Shown one piece after another: positions 5,470 through 10,810 of a DNA stretch of 10,810 nt. Source of the stretch: an uncultured Chlamydiae bacterium (GTDB lineage Bacteria; Chlamydiota; Chlamydiia; Chlamydiales; SM23-39); the NCBI GenBank assembly GCA_903909295.1, contig CAIVVG010000021.1, positions 1 to 10,810 of the forward strand, written 5' to 3'. Positions within the stretch are counted from its first letter, which is position 1; every line of letters begins with the position of its first letter. A program made the position numbers and the translations under genes. The notes below the pieces were generated by a model that searched no databases, was not told the origin of the DNA, and worked only from the letters and a program-made list of their open reading frames with translations.

Positions 5470-7869
5470 ATGGCGACACCGATGATGTTGCAGTGGGAAG
5501 CCTGCAAGGAGAAAGCTCCCGAAGCGCTGCTATTTTTCCGACTGGGAGACTTTTACGAAGCGTTCCACAGCGACGCGGAAAGGATCTCTAAGGCGCTGAA
5601 CCTCACCCTCACTGCCCGTCAGGGAATCCCGATGTGCGGAGTCCCCTTCCATGCGGCCGAAAACTACATCGACAAACTCCTAAGCCGTGGGTTTAAAGTC
5701 GCGATTGCCGAGCAAACGGAAGACCCCAAAGCGACCAAGGGGCTCGTGAGAAGGGAAATTACCCGGATTGTCACGCCTGGAACGGTCGTCACTTCCCAGC
5801 TTTTGTCGGATAAAAAAAATAATTTCTTCGCTTCGATTGCTCAGCTCGGCGCCGTGTTCGGTGTCAGCGTTCTGGATTTGACGACGGGAGAATTTAGAGC
5901 GGTCGAGTTTGAAAAAGAGGCCGACCTCCTCGATGAACTGGTCCGGTTGAGGCCTGCCGAGTTGCTAGTATCAGAACAGTTCCCCTTTTTCAAAGAGCTC
6001 TCCTATAGCTTCCCCTTCATCGTCACCGAAAGGAAGCGGATCGAGCCTGAAAAAGCGTTTGATGTGCTTCGCGCTCAGGTCAAGATCGACCACGTGCAGC
6101 ACCTCGCGGCGGCCCTGCAAGCCGCTGGCACTCTTCTGCACTATCTGAAAGAGGAGCTCCAAACACCTACCCAGCACATCGTCTCGATCCAGACCGAAGC
6201 GCTGTCTGATTACATGGCGATCGACCGAGCCACACTCCGCAATCTCGAGTTGATCGAGCCCATGAGCGAAGCCACAGCGCCCTACACGCTGATGAACCTG
6301 CTCGACGAGACCAAGACGGCGATGGGGGCAAGGTTGCTTGCGCAGTGGATTCAGCACCCCCTGATGTCGGTGCAAAAAATTGAGCGGCGGCAAGAAGCTG
6401 TAGCACTCTTCTTGGGCGATAAGATGGGGGCCAAACGGTTGAGGGAAATTTTAGAGCCCATCCGCGATTTGGAGCGGCTCATCATGAAAGTCTCCGCTCG
6501 CTACGCCACGCCGCGCGATCTCCTTGGATTGGGGATTTCGCTCGCTCAGATCGATCCCTTCAGAGAAGCCCTGGCGGGGAGAATTCCATTCCCCCCTTTC
6601 CAAGCGACGCCGCTGGCCGCTCATCTTCAGAGAGCTTTGAATGATTCCCCCCCGATTCGAGTGGGGGAAGGGGATATTTTTAAAGATGGCTACCACCCCG
6701 AGCTCGATGCACTCCGCTTTGCGAGCAGGGAGTCGGTCGCCTGGATGACCCGCTACCAAAACCAGCTCAGGGAAGAGACGGGGATCAAAACGCTCAAAGT
6801 AGGCTACACCAAGGCATTCGGGTATTACATTGAGGTGAGCCACGCGCAGAGCGGCAAAATTCCCGCCACCTTTAGCCGCAGACAAACCCTCGTCAATGGA
6901 GAGCGGTTCATCACAGAAGAGCTCAAGGCATTTGAGCATAAGGTGCTGACCGCCGAAGAGAGATCCAAAGGGCTAGAGGCGGAACTGTTTGAACAACTTC
7001 GCATACAGATTGCTGGGGAAGCCCCCTCGATTCGCGCTGTTGCCAAAGCGATTGCCGCCATCGATGTCCTGTTAGCTTTTGCAAAAATTGCGCACGACAA
7101 AAACTATGTCCGCCCCACCGTGGACGAGTCGGGCCGATTTGAAGTGGTCGATGGACGCCACCCCTCGATTGAAAAAGCGATCGGAGCCGCTTCCTTCATC
7201 CCCAATGATACAACGCTCAACGCTGAGCAACAACTTATGCTCATCACTGGCCCCAACATGGCCGGAAAATCGACCTATATCCGACAAGTCGCCCTCATCG
7301 CTATCTTGGCTCAGATCGGCTCTTATGTCCCCGCGAAAAAAGCCCACATCGGCCTGATCGACCAAGTATTTTCCCGCATCGGCGCGAGCGATGATTTGGC
7401 CCGAGGACAATCGACCTTCATGGTCGAGATGAGTGAGACGGCTCATATTTTAAATCATGCTACATCCCGCTCTCTTGTGCTCCTCGATGAGATTGGAAGA
7501 GGGACGAGCACTTATGATGGGATCTCCATTGCATGGGCGGTGGCGGAATATTTGCTCACAACAGAAGGCAAACAAGCGAAAACGCTCTTTGCCACCCATT
7601 ATTGGGAGCTGACCCGCTTGGAAGAGGAGTTCCCCCATGCGCAAAATTTTCAAATCGCAGTGCAGGAAGTCCCTTCAGGCATCGTTTTCTTACGCAAAAT
7701 CTTGCGCGGCGGCACGGACAGAAGTTATGGCATCCACGTGGCCAAACTCGCAGGACTCCCCGTTAAAGCAGTTCAGCGCGCCGAGGCGATGCTCGCCGAG
7801 CTAGAAGCCAAAGCTCCCAAGAAGAAAAAAGCTGTGAAAGCGGAAGCACAACTATCTCTCTTTGCATAA
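5470..7869 (+). CDS. mutS: DNA mismatch repair protein MutS
   Basis: Recognises mispaired bases and small loops and, as an ATP-driven clamp, starts mismatch repair. I choose the ATG at 5470 (799 residues) because MATPMMLQW matches the family's usual 'TPMMxQY' opening. An upstream in-frame TTG at 5407 would overlap the divergent gene and add 21 unrelated residues. Domain I carries the mismatch-reading F-x-E in GDFYEAF (Phe28, Glu30). The clamp and lever regions follow, then the ATPase with Walker A GPNMAGKST (594-602), Walker B LLDEIGRG (Asp673/Glu674) and the downstream THYWELT. The protein ends in a Lys-rich linker and QLSLFA, a near-ideal beta-sliding-clamp binding motif at the extreme C-terminus. 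No good Shine-Dalgarno precedes 5470, and the promoter must lie in the short divergent gap or the neighbouring gene. No mutL is present. Confidence 0.97.
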   Translation: MATPMMLQWEACKEKAPEALLFFRLGDFYEAFHSDAERISKALNLTLTARQGIPMCGVPFHAAENYIDKLLSRGFKVAIAEQTEDPKATKGLVRREITRIVTPGTVVTSQLLSDKKNNFFASIAQLGAVFGVSVLDLTTGEFRAVEFEKEADLLDELVRLRPAELLVSEQFPFFKELSYSFPFIVTERKRIEPEKAFDVLRAQVKIDHVQHLAAALQAAGTLLHYLKEELQTPTQHIVSIQTEALSDYMAIDRATLRNLELIEPMSEATAPYTLMNLLDETKTAMGARLLAQWIQHPLMSVQKIERRQEAVALFLGDKMGAKRLREILEPIRDLERLIMKVSARYATPRDLLGLGISLAQIDPFREALAGRIPFPPFQATPLAAHLQRALNDSPPIRVGEGDIFKDGYHPELDALRFASRESVAWMTRYQNQLREETGIKTLKVGYTKAFGYYIEVSHAQSGKIPATFSRRQTLVNGERFITEELKAFEHKVLTAEERSKGLEAELFEQLRIQIAGEAPSIRAVAKAIAAIDVLLAFAKIAHDKNYVRPTVDESGRFEVVDGRHPSIEKAIGAASFIPNDTTLNAEQQLMLITGPNMAGKSTYIRQVALIAILAQIGSYVPAKKAHIGLIDQVFSRIGASDDLARGQSTFMVEMSETAHILNHATSRSLVLLDEIGRGTSTYDGISIAWAVAEYLLTTEGKQAKTLFATHYWELTRLEEEFPHAQNFQIAVQEVPSGIVFLRKILRGGTDRSYGIHVAKLAGLPVKAVQRAEAMLAELEAKAPKKKKAVKAEAQLSLFA

Positions 7870-7890
7870 AAAACATTTTTTGAATACACT
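7862..7890 (+). promoter_or_regulatory. Weak candidate promoter for the MOMP-like gene
   Basis: TTGCAT (7862-7867, over the last codons of mutS) and TACACT (7885-7890) are spaced by 17 bases, matching sigma-70 boxes at three and four of six positions. Porins are normally strongly expressed, so a separate promoter is expected here, but the match is poor. Confidence 0.25.
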
Positions 7891-7908
7891 CCCTCAAAAC
7901 CAGAGGAG
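7889..7908 (+). promoter_or_regulatory. Small hairpin over the Shine-Dalgarno of the MOMP-like gene
   Basis: CTCCCTC (7889-7895) can pair with GAGGAG (7903-7908) in six base pairs with one bulged C and a 7-base loop. The right arm is the Shine-Dalgarno, five bases before the ATG at 7914. The stem is short and may be fortuitous, because any CTCC tract will pair with a Shine-Dalgarno. Confidence 0.3.
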
Positions 7909-7913
7909 CGTGT

Positions 7914-8987
7914 ATGCCTATCAAAAACTATATCCTTCCCTTAATACTGTGTAGCAGCCTTATTGCTAATCAGACAGACCAACCGTCTGCCCACGTGACA
8001 GACCCCTATTACTACACTCAGGACGCGAATGAATATTTTGGTTATGCGGAGTGGATCTATTGGAATCCAATGACCGCCGATCCGATGAATTGGGGAGGGT
8101 TTGTCACTCAGTCCGCATCGACCACTGTTGTAGCCTCAGAAACTTTCAGAAATCTCCAGTACGATTTTTCATCGGGTTTTCGAGTAGGACTTGGATACCG
8201 ACTGGGGTGCGATACATCAGGCGCCAATACCCGTCCCTGGCAACTCGAAGTGGAATACACCCGTCTACACACATCGACCTCCGATAGCGAGGATGCCAAT
8301 GGAGTCGTAAACGGCATAGGCAGCGCTATTGAGCCCCTACTTCCGACTCCCGATACTTCACATGTCTATACCTTTCTTCACGGAAACAGTCACTCTAGCC
8401 TAGATTATGACCGAATCGACCTCCGGATTGCATGGCCCTTCTGGATGCAATCCAATGTAATTTTACGCCCCTTTGTCGGGGGAACTGTTGCCTGGTTCGA
8501 AAATGACTGGCACACATTTTTTTCCAACACTCCGCCCGCCACTCCTGCCAGCTGCGACCTGGATTGGACATGGTGGGGAGGTGGCCTCTTGGGCGGCGCC
8601 GATGCGTACGTAGGAATCGGCAACGGCCTTGGGTTTTTTGCAGACTCCTCCTTTGGCTTCCTGTTTGGCCCCCTCAAAACCGACGAACTGGATACAGGGG
8701 TTGACAACACCCCCATTTTCGCCACGCTCTCATGCCATTCTGACTCCTACAGTTTCCAACCGGTGGTCAATTTTGGCGCTGGCGTGGATTACAAATACTG
8801 GTTCAATAAAGCAGCCATGCTCCACATCGCTCTTGGATGGGAGTTCACCTGGTGGTTTGACATGAACCGATATGGAAGAGTCAATCAGCGAGATAGCGCG
8901 ATTGCGTCCACAGCGGGGTACTTCAATACCGAGCCCTCTGGCTTAGGGTACCAAGGATTTACCGCCCGCCTAGGTCTTGATTTCTAA
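7914..8987 (+). CDS. MOMP-like outer-membrane beta-barrel porin (Legionella/Simkania type)
   Basis: A 357-residue outer-membrane protein, probably a porin. Residues 1-18 look like a Sec signal peptide (Lys4, hydrophobic core ILPLILCSSLIA), with cleavage near Ala18. The mature part is rich in aromatic and glycine residues in alternating patterns typical of beta strands (FRVGLGYRLG, WQLEVEYTRL, VILRPFVGGTVAWF, WWGGGLLGGADAYVGIG, MLHIALGWEFTWWF). It ends in RLGLDF, whose terminal Phe is the beta-barrel assembly signal. It fits the family described for the Legionella major outer membrane protein and the expanded MOMP-like sets of Simkania and Waddlia. Only three cysteines remain in the mature protein (99, 214, 274), far fewer than in the disulfide-rich Chlamydia MOMP. 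GAGGAG lies five bases before the start. Its 3' end overlaps the convergent DUF2063 gene by 18 bases. Confidence 0.85.
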   Translation: MPIKNYILPLILCSSLIANQTDQPSAHVTDPYYYTQDANEYFGYAEWIYWNPMTADPMNWGGFVTQSASTTVVASETFRNLQYDFSSGFRVGLGYRLGCDTSGANTRPWQLEVEYTRLHTSTSDSEDANGVVNGIGSAIEPLLPTPDTSHVYTFLHGNSHSSLDYDRIDLRIAWPFWMQSNVILRPFVGGTVAWFENDWHTFFSNTPPATPASCDLDWTWWGGGLLGGADAYVGIGNGLGFFADSSFGFLFGPLKTDELDTGVDNTPIFATLSCHSDSYSFQPVVNFGAGVDYKYWFNKAAMLHIALGWEFTWWFDMNRYGRVNQRDSAIASTAGYFNTEPSGLGYQGFTARLGLDF

Positions 8988-9515
8988 AGCTGGGAACGGA
9001 TGTTCTTCCCAATACTCAGGGGGGCGCTCTAATAGCGCCCTTCTGAACCCCACGAAGTCGTATTTCTCTGGCTCCACTAAGAGCTTCCATTCAGAAGCAG
9101 CATCGGTCCGAGCCATTTCTAACACAACGATCCGATCCTCTTCATGGTACTCCTCATCAATCCATTGAGGGAGCTTTTCCCCAAAATAGACCAATGACCA
9201 ATGATCTGGAAAGTATTTGAGAATAAAGGGTTCCACAATCGAGAAGTTGAAATCGGCATAGCCAAAAAGGCGGAGCAATCCCGGATACCGCTCCTGCATG
9301 AGGACAAACATCCGAAACCAAAATTGCTGACGGAGCAGCCCCATCCGCTCCTCAGAGCTCAAGAAAGGGCCTGGAGAGATGTTCTCCCGAATCTCCCTAT
9401 TGTGCTCAGGATCGAAAAGGGGCAATCGAAAGCGCCCCTCCATTTCCCTGACCGGCATCCGGACCATCTCAGCGAGCCAGTACTGCATTTTCTCAAGTGA
9501 TGCGGGAGCACTCAT
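8970..9515 (-). CDS. bufC: Short DUF2063 protein, BufC-like partner of the MNIO
   Basis: A 181-residue protein resembling the DUF2063 family (often labelled 'putative DNA-binding'). In bufferin clusters BufC forms a complex with the iron oxidase and helps present the precursor peptide. Family-like features are the helical N-terminal part (LEKMQYWLAEMV), the stretch RYPGLLRLFGYADFNFSIVE (72-91) followed by FPDHWSLVYFGEKLPQWI, and LEMARTDAA, matching the usual 'DLARxExA' helix. Typical BufC proteins are around 250 residues, so this one seems to lack much of the C-terminal domain. I chose the ATG at 9515 because it overlaps the upstream DUF692 stop as ATGA, the usual mark of translational coupling. 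A longer form from 9560 would be read through inside the DUF692 gene. It is the last gene of the operon. The symbol is by family and context only. Confidence 0.75.
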   Translation of the reverse strand: MSAPASLEKMQYWLAEMVRMPVREMEGRFRLPLFDPEHNREIRENISPGPFLSSEERMGLLRQQFWFRMFVLMQERYPGLLRLFGYADFNFSIVEPFILKYFPDHWSLVYFGEKLPQWIDEEYHEEDRIVVLEMARTDAASEWKLLVEPEKYDFVGFRRALLERPPEYWEEHPFPALEIKT

Positions 9516-10327
9516 CGCAACGCCGCCTGGAATGCCTTCGCCTTCAAAGCCTCTTTCCACGTCTCCTCGAACGACAAAAAGTTATCATCCCACTCTAAAA
9601 GTGTCGACGCCTGGTTCGTTTTCGGATAGACCTTCGCATAAAGATCCCACACCTCATCCCGCACTGGATGGTCGTGCGTGTCCAAGCAGTAAGCATCATA
9701 ATCCGTGTGCCCCGCCAAATGGATCTGCACCACCCTCTCGAACGGAAGCTGCTCAAAAAACGCCTCCGGCTCAAACCCCTGATTGCGACTCGATACATAG
9801 ACATTGTTCACATCGAGCATCAGACCGATATCGGCCTTTTCAGCAATCGAGAAATAAAATTCCCACTCACTCATCTCATTGCCCGTAAAACCGGCATAAG
9901 CGGAGACATTTTCTAAAGCGAAGGGGATCTCGACAAAATCCTGCACAATCCGAGCCCGCTCCGCGACGTACTCAACGACTTCCCTTTTGAGGGGCAAAGG
10001 AAAAAGGTCATGGTAATGCGCTCCCGGCAAACGTCCCCATGCGAGGTGGTCTGAGAACCAAGGGCTTTTCGTCTTGCGAGCCAGCTCTTTCAGCTGCTTT
10101 AAGTAATTGAAATCAAGAGGCTCGGGGCTCCCAATCGAGAGAGTAACCCCATGCATGACGACGGGGTAATGAGCCAAAATCTGGTCGAGCTCATCGGCTT
10201 TTGCGCCCGATAAAAAATGTTCGCTGATGATCTCAAACCAATCGATCGAAGGCCACTTTGCGAAGATGTCTGGGAAGTGGACAGACCTAAGGCCGATGCC
10301 AATTCCGAGGGAGGGAACCGTTTGCAT
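9512..10327 (-). CDS. bufB: DUF692 multinuclear non-heme iron-dependent oxidase (MNIO), BufB-like RiPP enzyme
   Basis: A 271-residue TIM-barrel protein of the MNIO family (MbnB, TglH, BufB). Members use two or three iron ions and oxygen to modify cysteines in ribosomal peptides, for example to oxazolone/thioamide or thiooxazole. The family pattern is complete: GIGLR (10-14), VVMHGVTLSIG with His59, WFSDHLAWG with Asp93/His94, ALENVSAY with Glu139/Asn140, LMLDVNNVYVSS with Asp172 and Asn174/175, QIHLAGH with His203/His207, DTHDHPV (His218/His220) and LLEWDDN with Glu245. Length is normal. The ATG at 10327 is the only possible start, since TAA lies in frame just upstream. The Shine-Dalgarno GGAGG (10346-10342) is 14 bases away, unusually far, and is better placed for an out-of-frame ATG at 10335. 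It lies 62 bases after the peptide gene and overlaps the DUF2063 start by four bases. The modification made here is inferred. Confidence 0.92.
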   Translation of the reverse strand: MQTVPSLGIGIGLRSVHFPDIFAKWPSIDWFEIISEHFLSGAKADELDQILAHYPVVMHGVTLSIGSPEPLDFNYLKQLKELARKTKSPWFSDHLAWGRLPGAHYHDLFPLPLKREVVEYVAERARIVQDFVEIPFALENVSAYAGFTGNEMSEWEFYFSIAEKADIGLMLDVNNVYVSSRNQGFEPEAFFEQLPFERVVQIHLAGHTDYDAYCLDTHDHPVRDEVWDLYAKVYPKTNQASTLLEWDDNFLSFEETWKEALKAKAFQAALR

Positions 10328-10389
10328 GCGATCATGTTACGCCTCCCCCGCTTTTTTAAGAAAGTATTTTTAAATGGCCAAAGTCCAGT

Positions 10390-10650
10390 TTAATCCCCGT
10401 CGATGACATGGCGAGCAGCGCTCTTGCGAGACTTGTCGATCACGCATTTCTCCGGTTCTTTCTTGGCTGGTTCTTTCTTGGCTGGTACTTCATCCTCATC
10501 GTCCTGTTCCATCATGGGCATGCAACCATTTTCATCGGCTTCATCGCGCGAACATTTTGTCATAGCGATCTCTTGGAGCGCCGCATTGGGAGCAGGTTGC
10601 GCAGCCATACAAGTGCTCACAGTCAACATAGATAAAATAAATAACTTCAT
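10390..10650 (-). CDS. Small secreted Cys/Met-containing peptide, candidate RiPP precursor (bufferin-like)
   Basis: An 86-residue peptide first in the operon with DUF692 and DUF2063 genes, the position of bufA precursors. Residues 1-17 (MKLFILSMLTVSTCMAA) form a short signal peptide, probably cut after Ala17. The mature part holds Cys33, Cys43 and Cys69. Cys33 and Cys69 both follow Lys (TKC, EKC), and Cys33 is nine residues before Cys43. This recalls the 'EKCYG...NDC' opening of DUF2282 bufferins, but otherwise the DUF2282 signature is missing. Other features are a CMPMM cluster (43-47) that could bind Cu(I), an acidic run EQDDEDE (48-54) and the repeat PAKKEPAKKEPEK (56-68). The start is firmly supported by AAGGAG six bases upstream. 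Copper binding and modification are inferred from neighbours. It could instead be an unrelated secreted peptide, but the operon order argues otherwise. Confidence 0.75.
   Translation of the reverse strand: MKLFILSMLTVSTCMAAQPAPNAALQEIAMTKCSRDEADENGCMPMMEQDDEDEVPAKKEPAKKEPEKCVIDKSRKSAARHVIDGD
10454..10483 (-). repeat. Two exact 15-bp tandem repeats inside the precursor gene
   Basis: The unit GGTTCTTTCTTGGCT (plus strand) occurs at 10454-10468 and again, identically, at 10469-10483, followed by a decayed partial copy (GGTACTTC). It encodes the in-frame repeat AKKEP in the linker before Cys69. Exact identity points to recent duplication, so linker length may vary between strains. Confidence 0.85.
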
Positions 10651-10655
10651 AAAAG

Positions 10656-10686
10656 ACTCCTTTTTTACAGGTATACGCTCAGGAGT
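10656..10686 (-). promoter_or_regulatory. 6-bp inverted repeat with the Shine-Dalgarno of the precursor gene
   Basis: On the minus strand ACTCCT (10686-10681) is the reverse complement of AGGAGT (10661-10656), which contains the ribosome binding site. The 19-base spacer includes the candidate -10 box, so the upstream arm would be absent from a transcript started there. It is therefore a DNA-level repeat or a control acting only on longer transcripts. It is short and could be chance. Confidence 0.25.
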
Positions 10687-10699
10687 TGTGAGAAATCAA
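10670..10699 (-). promoter_or_regulatory. Candidate promoter of the bufferin-like operon
   Basis: On the minus strand TTGATT (10699-10694) and TATACC (10675-10670) are 18 bases apart, each matching sigma-70 consensus at four of six positions. Transcription would start near 10663, just ahead of the Shine-Dalgarno, giving a very short leader. Upstream lie two copies of TCGATTTT and a 10-bp perfect palindrome CGAGCGCTCG (10718-10727) that could be an operator. No known metal-regulator site is recognisable. Confidence 0.35.
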
Positions 10700-10732
10700 T
10701 GATAAAATCGAAAAAATCGAGCGCTCGCACAA

Positions 10733-10788
10733 TGTCACTTTCGGGTCCCCAAAATGGGATTTATGATTTTGGGGACCCGAACTCGACA
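10733..10788. repeat. 56-bp near-perfect palindrome upstream of the bufferin-like operon
   Basis: The arms TTCGGGTCCCCAAAAT (10740-10755) and ATTTTGGGGACCCGAA (10766-10781) are perfect reverse complements over 16 bp around a 10-base centre. After three mismatches the symmetry resumes with TGTC (10733-10736) and GACA (10785-10788), so 20 of 23 arm positions pair. No T-run follows on either strand, so it is not an ordinary intrinsic terminator. It could be a dispersed palindromic repeat or a small non-autonomous mobile element, a strong hairpin ending a gene to the right of the window, or an operator. No target-site duplication is evident. Confidence 0.75.
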
Positions 10789-10810
10789 TACACAAAAATA
10801 CGTAAACAGC

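Noticed and set aside
9516..9560. Longer DUF2063 protein starting at 9560
   Set aside because: The extra 15 residues (rich in Gly) are a reading of the DUF692 3' end in another frame; the ATGA overlap at 9515 is the better start.
10099..10335. 78-codon open frame on the minus strand starting at 10335
   Set aside because: It has a good Shine-Dalgarno but lies wholly inside the well-conserved DUF692 gene and reads as low-complexity Ser/Leu; treated as a decoy start, not a gene.
10600..10650. Lipoprotein signal for the small peptide (Cys14)
   Set aside because: The sequence before Cys14 is VST rather than an L-A/S-G/A lipobox, and MAA just after it is a better signal-peptidase I site.

Overview
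The window looks like chromosome of a non-Chlamydiaceae ('environmental') member of the Chlamydiae. The main pointers are a CHLPS 43-kDa/DUF818-type membrane-anchored alpha/beta hydrolase, a Legionella/Simkania-type MOMP-like beta-barrel porin, and mutS and dnaG flanking one small gene. From memory, the Chlamydia trachomatis chromosome has that same arrangement. The family is a judgement from gene content; no database search was possible. The base composition looks close to balanced, with no patch obviously foreign to its neighbours.

Layout. Positions 2-1150 (+) hold the 3' part of a DEAD-box RNA helicase. A small two-pass membrane protein (1199-1531, +) and the DUF818-like hydrolase (1573-2676, +) follow. 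Reading towards these on the minus strand are a cold-shock protein (2673-2879), DNA primase dnaG (2955-4727) and a glycosyltransferase-like protein (4727-5431). The last is translationally coupled to dnaG. mutS diverges from this block on the plus strand (5470-7869) and is followed by a MOMP-like porin (7914-8987, +). The right end is a minus-strand operon read from 10650 to 8970: a small secreted Cys-containing peptide, a DUF692 multinuclear non-heme iron oxidase (MNIO), and a short DUF2063 protein. A short promoter region and a near-perfect 56-bp palindrome close the window. There are no tRNA, rRNA, CRISPR or transposase genes, and no gene-free stretch longer than about 160 bases.

How the genes work together. 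The left three quarters are mostly information-processing housekeeping (RNA helicase, Csp, primase, mismatch repair) plus envelope proteins. The right-hand operon is the standout. Gene order, spacing (ATGA overlap of the last two genes) and family content match a bufferin-type RiPP cluster. In such clusters a secreted precursor peptide is modified at cysteines by MNIO BufB with partner BufC and then helps tolerate copper. The precursor here does not look like the common DUF2282 bufferin: it has two K-C motifs, a C-M-P-M-M cluster, an acidic run and a PAKKE repeat. It may be an undescribed RiPP type in an intracellular bacterium, whose host phagosomes are known to use copper as a poison. This function is inferred.

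A second theme is that four genes (1199, 2879, 7914, 10650) have a Shine-Dalgarno sequence complementary to a short stretch just upstream. The DUF818-like hydrolase appears to be transcribed without any leader.
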